Below are positions 8,933 through 18,608 of a stretch of DNA of 57,826 nt, in pieces (position 1 is the first letter of the stretch; each line of letters begins with the position of its first letter). The stretch is from Acinetobacter sp. WC-141 (lineage in GTDB: Bacteria; Pseudomonadota; Gammaproteobacteria; Pseudomonadales; Moraxellaceae): NCBI RefSeq assembly GCF_000313935.1, contig NZ_AMSS01000053.1, forward strand, positions 1 to 57,826, in the 5' to 3' direction. Both the position numbers and the translations under genes were made by a program. The notes under the pieces were generated by a model. The model was not told where the DNA came from. It did no database searches and saw only the letters and a list, made by a program, of their open reading frames with translations.

Positions 8933-9886
8933 ATGAAAAAAATAGGTATAGTTGCTGTTAGTGCAGTGACATTATGTTGGGCAATGTATGAGGTAACTTC
9001 TGACAATACGAATACAGTACGACGTAACGAATCTAGCCAAAAAGTCACATCTAAAAACTTTTCATCAACAGCAAAGAATGAAAAATTAGCACCTCAAATG
9101 CTTTTGGCTCAAACTACTTCCCTTAATTCTTCAGCCCCAGTCTGCAAATACAATTTTGATGCGACTCAAGAAGATTATGATCTATTGAACACTCAGGACC
9201 CAGATCGACCACCTATGCAAATATTTCCATTGATAAATGGTCAAAAATTTGGTTTTAAAGTAGAGCCTGTCACTGAAAATAATTACGGTTATCTTGATTA
9301 CAATGCAAAAAGTAAGGCAAAAGTGAATTCAACGAGTTATGAAGGTGATTTCTTATTACCTAGTAAAGGTATTGTTGCTTTTGAGATGGAGCTTAAAGTA
9401 CCCACCCTTTCTTCGAGCAGTTCCTCTTACTCAGCCGACATTAGTTTTAATGGTGTAACTTATAATGGCTATACAATTAGATCAAATTATCATTTTGATA
9501 TTGGTGCTCATGATTTTGAATTTGGTGAGAATCCACCTCGTTTATATCATAGCTTATCATCGGAAGTGGGAGATTATGAACTTATCGATAGGTACTTTAA
9601 AAACAAGCAAATGACAGATAATACAAATGAATATCAACGCTTAGGTGTTTACATTAATCAGGATACTAAGCAAGTCGGATTTATTTCTAATGGCGTTGAT
9701 GAAGGATATCAATTTAAATTACCTGGTGCATTACAGAAAATAGCTTTCTCAATGAATGGAAATATAAATATTCTTTCTACGAATTTATTTGGACAAGAGT
9801 TGTCTAACGAACTCATTACTGACCGTAATGCGCTACAGTTTAGTTACCCTCAAGGCACAACTGACATGTGTGGTAATGCTATTTAA
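8933..9886 (+). CDS. Secreted protein of unknown function, possibly DUF4882-like
   Basis: The 317-residue protein has an N-terminal hydrophobic stretch (IGIVAVSAVTLCWAMYEVTS) that may be a signal peptide or anchor, then a low-complexity linker to about residue 65. The rest looks like a beta-rich domain: GYLDYNAKSKAKVNSTSYEG, a serine run, then SFNGVTYNGYTIRSNYHFD. It has a pair of cysteines at the borders (PVCKYNFD and DMCGNAI), suggesting a disulfide closing one domain. It resembles the Acinetobacter DUF4882 proteins as I remember them. It has its own ribosome site (TAGGAATATTT) and lies 113 bases after the adhesin on the same strand. It may be an accessory of the pilus locus. Confidence 0.6.
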   Translation: MKKIGIVAVSAVTLCWAMYEVTSDNTNTVRRNESSQKVTSKNFSSTAKNEKLAPQMLLAQTTSLNSSAPVCKYNFDATQEDYDLLNTQDPDRPPMQIFPLINGQKFGFKVEPVTENNYGYLDYNAKSKAKVNSTSYEGDFLLPSKGIVAFEMELKVPTLSSSSSSYSADISFNGVTYNGYTIRSNYHFDIGAHDFEFGENPPRLYHSLSSEVGDYELIDRYFKNKQMTDNTNEYQRLGVYINQDTKQVGFISNGVDEGYQFKLPGALQKIAFSMNGNINILSTNLFGQELSNELITDRNALQFSYPQGTTDMCGNAI

Positions 9887-9906
9887 GATATAAAACTATA
9901 AGTCGT

Positions 9907-9936
9907 AAAAAAGGGCTGAATCACAGCCCTTCTTTA
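9907..9936. terminator. Bidirectional terminator between convergent genes
   Basis: The arms AAGGGCTG (9911-9918) and CAGCCCTT (9924-9931) enclose a 5-base loop. A T-rich tail follows on the plus side and an A-run precedes it. It separates the secreted protein gene from the convergent frmA-like gene. Confidence 0.85.
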
Positions 9937-9942
9937 TTTCAT

Positions 9943-11070
<1,128 letters not shown>

Positions 11071-11205
11071 TCATTCGGTATTTATAGTCGAGCAAAATAA
11101 ATTATGTAACAGTAATACAAGAGCTTAATTTTGCTTAAATTAAAATTGGCTTTCATGACAATCCATCACAGCATAGCCAGTCAAGTACGTCTAAGCAAGC
11201 CTACA

Positions 11206-11242
11206 TTTAAAAAAGAAGAAAACCTCTTACTTGAAGAGGTTT
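11206..11242 (-). terminator. Rho-independent terminator of the 623-residue protein gene
   Basis: On the minus strand the stem AAACCTCTT / AAGAGGTTT (11220-11242, 5-base loop) is followed by a T-rich run (TTCTTCTTTTTT). Confidence 0.8.
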
Positions 11243-11281
11243 CTTATCAAATCACTTATTTTATAAAAGGGTTATGTTTAC

Positions 11282-13153
11282 TTAGAGGTAAATATCTGGT
11301 GGATATGGTGTGTTATCGCTAATTGGCGAATACAACGTATTTTCAACAAAGAAGCCATTTGGGGCTTGAGTGGTATCGATGGTAATTGAATCATACATAA
11401 CTTGTGGATATGCCCAGATAAATTGCTTCATTAAACCTAAAGAAATATTGTTTTTCATGTCACCAAAAATTCTTTGCCAGATAGGTGTGCGATAAGGTTT
11501 GTTTTTGTCGAACCCATAAATATAAGCAATAGAGGCATCGGGAACAAATCCAGATAAGTAAATGACTTTATTTGCGGGATAACCTAGACTTTGTATAGGG
11601 ATTTGGGAAACTGCCTGATGTGCCAAGTCTAAGCGAGCTTCTAATAGCCAGTCATAGGCTTCTGTCATCATATAATCAAAGTTAGGATATGCGTAATGTT
11701 GACTTGGATAGTTAATATAAGTTGCTAATGTCTGAATTGGAGATTGAATGGAAGGAAAGAAAATGAGTGGGCTCACTTTGGCACTAGAATATTTTGCTTT
11801 GATAACGGTACGAATGTCTTGACAGGTTTGTCCTAATTTATTTCTAAGCCACGTTTTAAACTCATCATAAGGCGTGCCTGTTTTATTCATTGCCTCATAA
11901 ATTGTGCCTAAATCGGGCGCATATAAACCTGTATCAGCATTAAATGCCAGTTTAGTTGGATAGTCATATACACAAGGTAGATTTGTGCCAGTGTTATACC
12001 ACCACCAAGGTTCACCGATCTGCATGTTTACATCACATCCCCCTGCAACCATTGTATCTGCAAATTCAATAAAGACTTTATGTAGATATGCCAATGCATT
12101 TTTGTCACTTAAACTAAAGAAATAACTGGGAGGCTCGTAACCTGTACGACCTAAGTTATTATTCCAGTCACGCTGTGCCCAATATTCATTGGCCCCCAAG
12201 GAATACATTTCAAAGCTTACCCCAAAGATGGGTTGCATACTTGCGCTATGTAATGCCTGAGCATATTTCTCATGCCATTTACGGGTACATGAGTTAACGA
12301 CTGCCTCACCTGTTACCAACGTATCTGGTATTTGCCATTTATTAATATCACTTTTCCATGTCATTTCAGGATAATGCGACATTCCACAATAGTGATTAAC
12401 CAAACCTTGATATCCCAAAGCAGCCATATTATTGACGAGGCGCTGTGGATTTAAATCGTAATGGTTGTCATAGCTTGTACAGATACCATAATTATGCGGA
12501 GGTACAACAACGCGGCTCAAATTTAACTTTGCATTGGTGCCGGTTACAGCGGAATTGGTCAGACGAATGTAACCGTCTTCTGGTTGGCTTAAAGGTGTGG
12601 CTGATTGGCCATTATAATGGCTGGTGAAACCTGAAAAAGAGATGCGCTGAATGTTCGTGACCGGAAAACTGTCTGTAGCAGAAAAACCAGCTTTTACTGT
12701 ATCCCAATTAATATGGATATGCGCCGTGCGAGATGAAGGATTATTTGCGTAATTAAATAAGACAACATAAGCAACTTTATCTACACCATTATCTTTATAG
12801 TACACCGTTAAAGTCGGGGTTAAACTCGGATTGTTTAGCACTGGCATAGAGGCAGATAATTCAATATCGAAATCCCAAACTACCCCTGCATAGCTATATT
12901 TGGTTTCATACGCTAAAAACTTATGGTCTTTAGTATCGGAAGAATCCCAACTAATTCCTACTAAGTCATTTGCCATACGTGATCTAAAAGATGCCTCAAA
13001 TCCATTCCCATAATTTGTAATGGCAAAAGACATGGTTTGTGGACCGTCTATTCTCCAATAAATAGGACTAAATCGATCAATAAGTGTATTTTGAGTGATT
13101 GGATGGGGTGATGAATTAGAATTATTTTGCACATTTTGTCGATTAGTTATCAT
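11282..13153 (-). CDS. Large protein of unknown function with glycoside-hydrolase-like features
   Basis: I do not recognise this 623-residue protein. The N-terminal 230 residues look like a beta-sandwich (YWRIDGPQTMSFAITNYGNG, TLTVYYKDNG, AHIHINWDTV), similar in style to a carbohydrate-binding module. From about residue 225 it becomes alpha/beta with aromatic, acidic motifs (GYQGLVNHYCGMSHYPEMTW, GGCDVNMQIGEPWWWYNTG, YPNFDYMMTEAYDW) of the kind seen in TIM-barrel glycoside hydrolases. No signal peptide is visible, and the asparagine- and serine-rich start looks disordered. Phage structural proteins with similar aromatic beta-sandwich domains are another possibility. It is a single gene with its own terminator, divergent from the catalase-like gene. 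Confidence 0.5.
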   Translation of the reverse strand: MITNRQNVQNNSNSSPHPITQNTLIDRFSPIYWRIDGPQTMSFAITNYGNGFEASFRSRMANDLVGISWDSSDTKDHKFLAYETKYSYAGVVWDFDIELSASMPVLNNPSLTPTLTVYYKDNGVDKVAYVVLFNYANNPSSRTAHIHINWDTVKAGFSATDSFPVTNIQRISFSGFTSHYNGQSATPLSQPEDGYIRLTNSAVTGTNAKLNLSRVVVPPHNYGICTSYDNHYDLNPQRLVNNMAALGYQGLVNHYCGMSHYPEMTWKSDINKWQIPDTLVTGEAVVNSCTRKWHEKYAQALHSASMQPIFGVSFEMYSLGANEYWAQRDWNNNLGRTGYEPPSYFFSLSDKNALAYLHKVFIEFADTMVAGGCDVNMQIGEPWWWYNTGTNLPCVYDYPTKLAFNADTGLYAPDLGTIYEAMNKTGTPYDEFKTWLRNKLGQTCQDIRTVIKAKYSSAKVSPLIFFPSIQSPIQTLATYINYPSQHYAYPNFDYMMTEAYDWLLEARLDLAHQAVSQIPIQSLGYPANKVIYLSGFVPDASIAYIYGFDKNKPYRTPIWQRIFGDMKNNISLGLMKQFIWAYPQVMYDSITIDTTQAPNGFFVENTLYSPISDNTPYPPDIYL

Positions 13154-13336
13154 GTCGTCATTCTCTTAATGTATTAAGAGGTTTCATATTAAATAATTCT
13201 TCTTTCTTTATTGTTCGGATAAGTAACAAGGACGTTTAAATTATTTACAGTTAATATTTTTTATAAAGATCAAAATAATATTAAAGAAGAAAACCTAATA
13301 TTATCCTGAAATATTTTTGCACTATGGAGATAATAA

Positions 13337-14494
13337 ATGTCAAGTTTTATGCAGCCTATATACTTTAGGGCGTTGTTTGTATTTACTCCTCTTGTGATTG
13401 CACTAACAGGTTGTAGTGAAGCTTTACATTCCCAAAGAATGACACCAAGAAAGCTATCTTCAGAAAATATCGCTTATCCAAAAGTTGATACTTTTTTAGG
13501 AGAAAAGTTACAGCCTAATGAAGAAGGCTTAGCCCAGAACATAGCTCAAGTCATTGAAAAGTCAATTCGTGAACAATATACGGCGGGAAATGCTTTACGT
13601 GATGCACATCCTAAAGCACATGGCTGTGTTCGAGCCGAGTTTCATGTCTCAAAAAATATACCAGCTCAGCTAGCTAAAGGAGTTTTTATTCCAGATCAAA
13701 GTTATCGAGCATGGATTCGCTTTTCCAATGCTTCTAAGGATGCCTCTAGTGCCGACATTGACAAAGATGCACGTGGCATAGCGATAAAACTTTTAGGTGT
13801 ATCTGGGCAGAAAATTTTAGAAAGTGAAAAGCAAGCAACTACCCAAGACTTTATTATGATTAATCATCCGGTCTTTTTTGCCAACAATGCTAAACGATAT
13901 CTTTCATTTATGGATGATGTGAATAGCCACAATATGATTCGAAAACTTCATATTCCGTTTGCCTTAAGTTTTAAAGGAACAATGAATGCACTCGGAGCAC
14001 GTAACTCACAAATTGCAAATCCACTCTATGCGCGTTATTGGTCTATGGTTCCTTATCAATTAGGACTTGGTAATGATCGACAAGCAGTTAAATATTCAGT
14101 TCGTGCTTGTTCAGTGACACCAAATAATCTACCTAAAAACCCTAGTCATGATTTTTTAAGAGAGGCTTTAAAGACTACTTTGCAACAAACAGATGCATGT
14201 ATGGAGTTTCTTATTCAGCCAAGAACCTCAAATAAAATGTTAGTAGAAGATTCAATGACAGAATGGGATGAGAATGCAGCTCCTTTTTATCAAGTAGCTA
14301 CTATTCATATACCAAAGCAGGACTTTGATACGCCTGAGCAAAATAAATTCTGTGAAAATCTGTCTTTTACGCCGTGGCATGCCCTTCCTGAGCATAAACC
14401 CTTGGGTGCAGTAAATAGAATGCGTAAAATTATTTATGAAAACATAAGTAGAGTTCGACATGATATGAATTCAGCGCCTAGGCAAGAACCTTAA
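13337..14494 (+). CDS. Catalase-family heme protein, lipoprotein
   Basis: The 385-residue protein carries a lipoprotein signal with lipobox (LVIALTGCSE, cysteine about residue 26), so it is probably anchored in a periplasmic membrane face. The rest matches the catalase-like superfamily: KAHGCVRAEFHV with the distal histidine, YRAWIRFSNASKDASSADID, DARGIAIKLLGV and TQDFIMINHPVFF. The segment NPLYARYWSMVPYQLG probably supplies the proximal heme tyrosine. It is shorter than true monofunctional catalases, and related proteins often have weak catalase or peroxidase activity. A ribosome site GGAGATAATAA precedes the ATG. Confidence 0.8.
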   Translation: MSSFMQPIYFRALFVFTPLVIALTGCSEALHSQRMTPRKLSSENIAYPKVDTFLGEKLQPNEEGLAQNIAQVIEKSIREQYTAGNALRDAHPKAHGCVRAEFHVSKNIPAQLAKGVFIPDQSYRAWIRFSNASKDASSADIDKDARGIAIKLLGVSGQKILESEKQATTQDFIMINHPVFFANNAKRYLSFMDDVNSHNMIRKLHIPFALSFKGTMNALGARNSQIANPLYARYWSMVPYQLGLGNDRQAVKYSVRACSVTPNNLPKNPSHDFLREALKTTLQQTDACMEFLIQPRTSNKMLVEDSMTEWDENAAPFYQVATIHIPKQDFDTPEQNKFCENLSFTPWHALPEHKPLGAVNRMRKIIYENISRVRHDMNSAPRQEP

Positions 14495-14576
14495 ATACTT
14501 TATCCATCTTGGTATGAAAGTTAAAAAATATTTTAAAGATGGCAGTATTCAAATGCTCTTGCCTTGAAGGCACCTT

Positions 14577-14887
14577 TTACTTAATAGATTCTTTACTTGT
14601 ATCTATGGTGATTCGATCAATAAAGTCTGCTAACCATAAAATATAAAGTCATCTTCACTTTTATGTTTTGGAATCAAGCTCATATCTAATTTAATGGGTA
14701 ACTCATTTTTTACACTCACAACTGTACCTTCAAAATTTACAAAGTTATATAAAAATTTTAATTCTGTACCCGTAATGGCTTTTTTAATTTCTATAATGAG
14801 ATTATTTAAGTTTTTAAAGTGATTGTTTGAAGACTTACTTTTAATATTTTTATTAATTTTTTCTGCTAATAATAAGTATTTTGGCAT
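14577..14887 (-). pseudogene. Frameshifted copy of the 151-residue hypothetical gene nearby
   Basis: The first 85 codons (start at 14887, ribosome site AAGGAG) encode a protein clearly paralogous to the gene at 15719-16174. Shared elements are MPKYLLLAE against MPQYLIIAE, and PIKLDMSLIPKHKSEDDF against AIKLDMSLMPKYKNKDEY. The frame then stops at FYG. In the next frame the homology continues as WLADFIDRIT (paralog WLAGFIERIT) and ends at 14577. One base lost, or two gained, near 14633-14640 explains this. Even in the corrected frame the proline-rich tail of the paralog is missing. Function unknown. Confidence 0.75.
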
Positions 14888-15193
14888 TTCTATCTCCTTA
14901 TTAAATTAATTATTAATAGAATTTAAGTATAAGTTTAAAGTTATAAAAATAAGTATTTAATTTTAATTAAATTGTTTCTATTTTTTTAATTTTTATTGGT
15001 AAATTCTGCCGAATCTCACTATTTATTTCTTTAAAATGTGATTTAGTTTGATTATTTTTCTGATTAAAACAGTAGGTTTTTTAATACCAACTGCCGCACT
15101 CAGATTTAAATTTTATTAAATAGGCTCAATATACTTAAATTATTAAGCCTATTTATTTGTTAATATTACTTAAGATGGAAAGTAGGCAAAATC
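14888..15193. other. Intergenic region, little visible
   Basis: About 300 AT-rich bases. The only structure noted is the hairpin at 15119-15153. No small gene with a ribosome site was found on either strand. Confidence 0.5.
15119..15153. terminator. Weak hairpin after the small minus-strand genes
   Basis: The arms AATAGGCT (15119-15126) and AGCCTATT (15146-15153) enclose a 19-base AT-rich loop. T-rich sequence lies on both sides but there is no long T-run. It is probably the end of the transcript of the two small genes. Confidence 0.45.
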
Positions 15194-15328
15194 TTAAGTA
15201 AGCTTTTGGAAACTTTTCATTTTATGAATCTTTCCACATTTTCTACATTCTTTAATTTCGTCATGGGCAATATCAAAATCATATTCCCAGATGTGAATAC
15301 AGAAAATTTGTCTAAGATTGCTGAGCAT
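15194..15328 (-). CDS. 44-residue putative zinc-ribbon protein
   Basis: The start is decided by a perfect Shine-Dalgarno (AAGGAGGTG) seven bases before the ATG at 15328. The peptide contains FCIHIWEYDFD near the start and ECRKCGKIHKMK near the end. That gives a C-x-H pair and a C-x2-C pair suitable for one zinc site, as in small phage-type zinc-ribbon proteins. It is followed by a basic tail. No function is known to me. It lies 57 bases after the 32-codon gene on the same strand and is probably co-transcribed. The long ORFs in other frames here lack such a ribosome site. Confidence 0.65.
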   Translation of the reverse strand: MLSNLRQIFCIHIWEYDFDIAHDEIKECRKCGKIHKMKSFQKLT

Positions 15329-15385
15329 AGACACCTCCTTATAAAAAACCAACTCATCAGCAAGTTCTTTAGGAATGTACTTCGC

Positions 15386-15484
15386 TTATTTTGATGAATT
15401 TTCCTCTTTAGCTTTCTCATCCTTGTGTTTACAGCAATACCCAAAAACAGCACCAGCACTAAAGAAAAATATAGCTTTGAACAT
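15386..15484 (-). CDS. 32-residue single-span membrane peptide
   Basis: An ATG at 15484 with a GGAG ribosome site seven bases upstream opens a 32-codon frame. It encodes a hydrophobic segment (FKAIFFFSAGAVFGYCC) followed by a charged tail (KHKDEKAKEENSSK). This is the layout of small inner-membrane peptides with a cytoplasmic or periplasmic charged tail. It resembles in design, not sequence, the 58-residue peptide at 19863-20039. Function unknown. Confidence 0.55.
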   Translation of the reverse strand: MFKAIFFFSAGAVFGYCCKHKDEKAKEENSSK

Positions 15485-15632
15485 CGGTATCTCCAAAAGT
15501 TAGTTAGGTAAATTTAAAATTAACATTGAAAGATGTATCTGTTTTTAGGCCATTCAGGCTGATTCTGTGCGTTATGCAAACTTTTGTGACAGGTTATAAC
15601 AATATATTTTATAAAAATAAGGCGGGTTGAAT

Positions 15633-15657
15633 TAAAAAACCGCCCCAGAAGGCGGTT
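15633..15657 (-). terminator. Terminator of the 151-residue hypothetical gene
   Basis: On the minus strand AACCGCC and GGCGGTT (15638-15644 and 15651-15657) form a GC-rich stem with a 6-base loop, followed by TTTT. Confidence 0.85.
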
Positions 15658-15674
15658 GCTGAATTTACAGCGAC

Positions 15675-15713
15675 ATATAGAAGTGTAGTGGACGATCACT
15701 TCTATATTTTTTA
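15675..15713 (+). terminator. Plus-oriented terminator-like hairpin
   Basis: The arms 15675-15685 (ATATAGAAGTG) and 15697-15707 (CACTTCTATAT) pair perfectly over 11 bases, and a T-run follows on the plus strand. No plus-strand gene precedes it directly, so it may stop antisense transcription or act in the 3' end of the minus-strand gene. Confidence 0.6.
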
Positions 15714-15718
15714 TAAAC

Positions 15719-16174
15719 TTATTTTTCTTCTTTTATAATTTTAGTAAAAGCATCTGATTTGAAATAATTAATAATCATCTCACCATCATCACCTGTGGCG
15801 GGTGGCACTTTAGGAGTTTCGTCATAGTTAAATTTAAAGTCTGGCGGAATAAATTTTGAGATGGGTGGAAGTTTAGCCTCTCCTCCTGTCGTAATTCTTT
15901 CAATAAAGCCTGCGAGCCAGAGTATATACTCATCTTTATTTTTATATTTAGGCATGAGGCTCATGTCCAACTTAATCGCACATTCCTCTAGCGGCTTAGT
16001 TAAGCACTCCTCAAAATCTATAAAATTATATTTAAGTTTAAATTTGGTACCTTTAATTTCATTACGAATAGTACTCACTAAATGATTTAAATTCTCTGCT
16101 GAGCTTTCAGAAAATAATTTTTTGTCCTCAATCTTTTTGTACACGTTCTCAGCGATGATTAAATATTGTGGCAT
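15719..16174 (-). CDS. Hypothetical protein, 151 residues, intact paralog
   Basis: I do not recognise the family. The first 100 residues are helix-rich and charged (LIIAENVYKKIEDKK, AENLNHLVSTIRNEI) and contain KLDMSLMPKYKNKDEYILWL. The tail is proline-rich (KLPPISKFIPPDFKF, TPKVPPATGD) and ends KTIKEEK-like. There is no signal peptide or membrane segment. A frameshifted shorter copy lies at 14577-14887, so this gene was duplicated locally. The start is supported by the AGGGAGAAAA sequence just upstream of the ATG. It may be an effector-like or immunity-type protein, but nothing here shows it. Confidence 0.65.
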   Translation of the reverse strand: MPQYLIIAENVYKKIEDKKLFSESSAENLNHLVSTIRNEIKGTKFKLKYNFIDFEECLTKPLEECAIKLDMSLMPKYKNKDEYILWLAGFIERITTGGEAKLPPISKFIPPDFKFNYDETPKVPPATGDDGEMIINYFKSDAFTKIIKEEK

Positions 16175-16365
16175 TTCTATTTTCTCCCTTTTATTGTCAA
16201 GCTACTCACTCAGCCTTTTAAGGAAGTATGATAGATATCATGTTTTCTAATGTAATTGTTGTGCTGCCAATTGTAAGTAATGTGTTTTTGTGAAACCTGC
16301 AAGCATAACCATCCGAAAAAAATAAAATTAATGCAAACAGAGTCACATTTTTTTGAAAATTTATT

Positions 16366-16791
16366 TTAATCAAAAAATAATTTTAGCTCATCTAAAGTTG
16401 GAAGCTGGGAATAAGATTGATCTGCATCTATTGTATTTGCCCAGTTTGTCTTTGAAATCATACAAAAATTGAGCTTTTTTAGCACAGTAATATCTTCATC
16501 TAATAAACCCAATGGAATCCACATAAAATGAGTAGTTCCCACTAAGTTGGGTACTGACGATCCGCATTTACTACAAAATGATGATGTGAAGCCTGTTTCT
16601 TTTTTATAAGTCCGAATCAACTCAAAACCTGATAGCCATTCAAATTTATCCTTACTCACTAAAGTGGCTGCATTTGCTCCTGTTCCAGTTTGTTTACGGC
16701 ATAGACTACAGTGGCAATGATAGACCGTGTTTATTTCATTATTTATAGAAAATTTGACTTCATTGCATAGACAAGAACCCACATGACTCAT
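16366..16791 (-). CDS. GFA family protein (glutathione-dependent formaldehyde-activating-like)
   Basis: The protein has the zinc-binding pattern of the GFA/CENP-V fold: GSCLCNEVKFSI, then YHCHCSLCRKQTG, then SSFCSKCGSSVP. I chose the ATG at 16791 (MSHVGSCLCNE) because the family begins there and an AGGATG sequence lies upstream. The longer frame from 16860 adds a non-homologous leader. The length of 141 residues is usual. Family members bind zinc and some were proposed to act on glutathione adducts. The real substrate is mostly unknown. Confidence 0.85.
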   Translation of the reverse strand: MSHVGSCLCNEVKFSINNEINTVYHCHCSLCRKQTGTGANAATLVSKDKFEWLSGFELIRTYKKETGFTSSFCSKCGSSVPNLVGTTHFMWIPLGLLDEDITVLKKLNFCMISKTNWANTIDADQSYSQLPTLDELKLFFD

Positions 16792-17025
16792 CTCGAGCAT
16801 CCTGTGAAAAATAATATCGAATATAGCATTTGGCTTAAGAGTGTTAAATTTAACTTTCAAATTTTAAATAGATATCTTTTCTTTTAGAAGGTCTATAAAA
16901 ATAAGGAATTGCTAGAGTTGAGGGTTGGCAGAATGCACTTATACTGTTTAATATGAATTTTGACATATAAATTGAATATAAAAATGCTGTGATGTGTTTA
17001 TCTTGGATGCGACTTAAAAGCTTAC

Positions 17026-18591
17026 ATGATTAATCAACTCTATCAGCAGTACAGTAGTATGGCATTAAATGCTTGGGGCTTTACACATACACCTTCGTAT
17101 AACGGTACATACGACCCTGATGAGAATGAAATAGTGACGAAAAGATTTAATTGGTTGAATGATGAGCAAGCTACAGAAAAAACTAAACAAGGATTAACCG
17201 CTTTTGTGGCATTAGATGATGCCTTTATTAGTATCGCTTCTCGTATGTACTTGATTAGAAATGCAAAAGAAAAAATCGATTTACAATATTATATTTGGAC
17301 AAATGATTTTGTTGGAAATTTAATGCTGCACGAGTTGTTAACGGCGGCAGATCGTGGTGTAAAAGTTCGGTTGCTCATTGACGATCAAAATGGAATAAAG
17401 CTTGATGGTGTGCTAAGAAGCCTTCTCCACCACCCTAATTTCGAAATTCGTTTATTTAACCCATATAAATTTAGATACTTAAGAATTTTAGACTATATTT
17501 TTCGGTTCAAAAAAGTAAACCATCGTATGCATAATAAATTAATTATTGCTGATGGCGTGATTGCAGTAACAGGCGGCCGAAATATCAGTAGTGAGTATTT
17601 TGACGCAAGCAGTAAGTTTCAGTTTACAGATTTAGATATTTTATTTTATGGGCATACGGTACAGCACGCTCAAGCGGTTTTTAATGATTTTTGGCAAAGT
17701 GAGCTAAGCCAAAACGCAACTGAGCTGATCGGAACTTGTGCTGTCCACCACCTGCAATCTTTACGAGAGCATTATCATGACCTGCTTCATGAAAATGAAC
17801 ATCATACTCAAACCGAAGATAAACTTTACAATGCGCAAAGTTATTTAAAAGAACTTTTAGAACACTATCCAATTCAATGGTCAAAAGCGTATTTTGTTGC
17901 AGATTCGCCTAAAAAAATCTTAGGGCAAGCCTCTAAAGAAGAGATGCTGTATGGGCAAGTCATGGCCATTATGGGGGAACCAAAGCAACATATCGAATTA
18001 GCTTCAGCTTATTTCGTTCCTACACAGCAAGGAGCTTACTATTTAAACCAGCTAAAGGTACAAGGAGTTAAAGTCAGGGTTTTAACCAATTCTTTTGCTG
18101 CAAATGACGTGGCAATTGTGCATGCTTTCTATAGTCAATATCGAGTTGAAATGCTAAAAAGCGGTGTAGAACTATTTGAGTTTAATCCATTTTTGGAACG
18201 TAGACGTAGAACATGGTATGAGGTAGTGACCGGAAGCGTTATTCCCGCAAAAGGTAAAAATAAATCAAGTTTACATGCCAAATTTTTTGATGTAGACGGT
18301 AAAGTATTTATTGGTTCATTTAATTTTGACCCACGTTCGACTTTTTTAAATACTGAGGTTGGCCTTGTGATTGAATCGAGTCAATTACAGGCTCAAGTTT
18401 CGGTTATGCTCGATCAGCACCTACCACAAGTTGCTTATCAACTTAAGTTAAATAGTGAAGGAAAAATTATTTGGTTAGATTATCAGTCGGATGGGAAAAT
18501 TGTTGAATATGAAAAAGACCCGGATACGAGCCTGTTCCAACGCACAATGATTAGAGCGGTTTCATATTTACCCGTTGAATGGATGATGTAG
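17026..18591 (+). CDS. Phospholipase D-like / cardiolipin synthase-like protein
   Basis: The 521-residue protein carries two HKD motifs: HNKLIIADGVIAVTGGRNIS (His169, Lys171) and HAKFFDVDGKVFIGSFNFDP (His417, Lys419). These form one active site in PLD-superfamily phosphodiesterases and phosphatidyltransferases. The segment DLQYYIWTNDFVGNLMLHEL before the first motif is typical of bacterial cardiolipin-synthase-like members. No clear membrane segment or signal peptide is seen, unlike ClsA. The ribosome site before 17026 is weak. The gene is convergent with the glycosylase-like gene, 17 bases apart. The substrate could be phosphatidylglycerol or another phospholipid. Confidence 0.85.
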   Translation: MINQLYQQYSSMALNAWGFTHTPSYNGTYDPDENEIVTKRFNWLNDEQATEKTKQGLTAFVALDDAFISIASRMYLIRNAKEKIDLQYYIWTNDFVGNLMLHELLTAADRGVKVRLLIDDQNGIKLDGVLRSLLHHPNFEIRLFNPYKFRYLRILDYIFRFKKVNHRMHNKLIIADGVIAVTGGRNISSEYFDASSKFQFTDLDILFYGHTVQHAQAVFNDFWQSELSQNATELIGTCAVHHLQSLREHYHDLLHENEHHTQTEDKLYNAQSYLKELLEHYPIQWSKAYFVADSPKKILGQASKEEMLYGQVMAIMGEPKQHIELASAYFVPTQQGAYYLNQLKVQGVKVRVLTNSFAANDVAIVHAFYSQYRVEMLKSGVELFEFNPFLERRRRTWYEVVTGSVIPAKGKNKSSLHAKFFDVDGKVFIGSFNFDPRSTFLNTEVGLVIESSQLQAQVSVMLDQHLPQVAYQLKLNSEGKIIWLDYQSDGKIVEYEKDPDTSLFQRTMIRAVSYLPVEWMM

Positions 18592-18608
18592 GAGCGCTCT
18601 AGCTCAGC

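Noticed and set aside
11131..11322. 63-codon plus-strand frame
   Set aside because: It runs through a terminator and overlaps the 623-residue gene antisense; no ribosome site.
15206..15459. 62- and 80-codon frames on both strands
   Set aside because: They overlap the two small genes with clear ribosome sites in another frame, and show no protein-like pattern.
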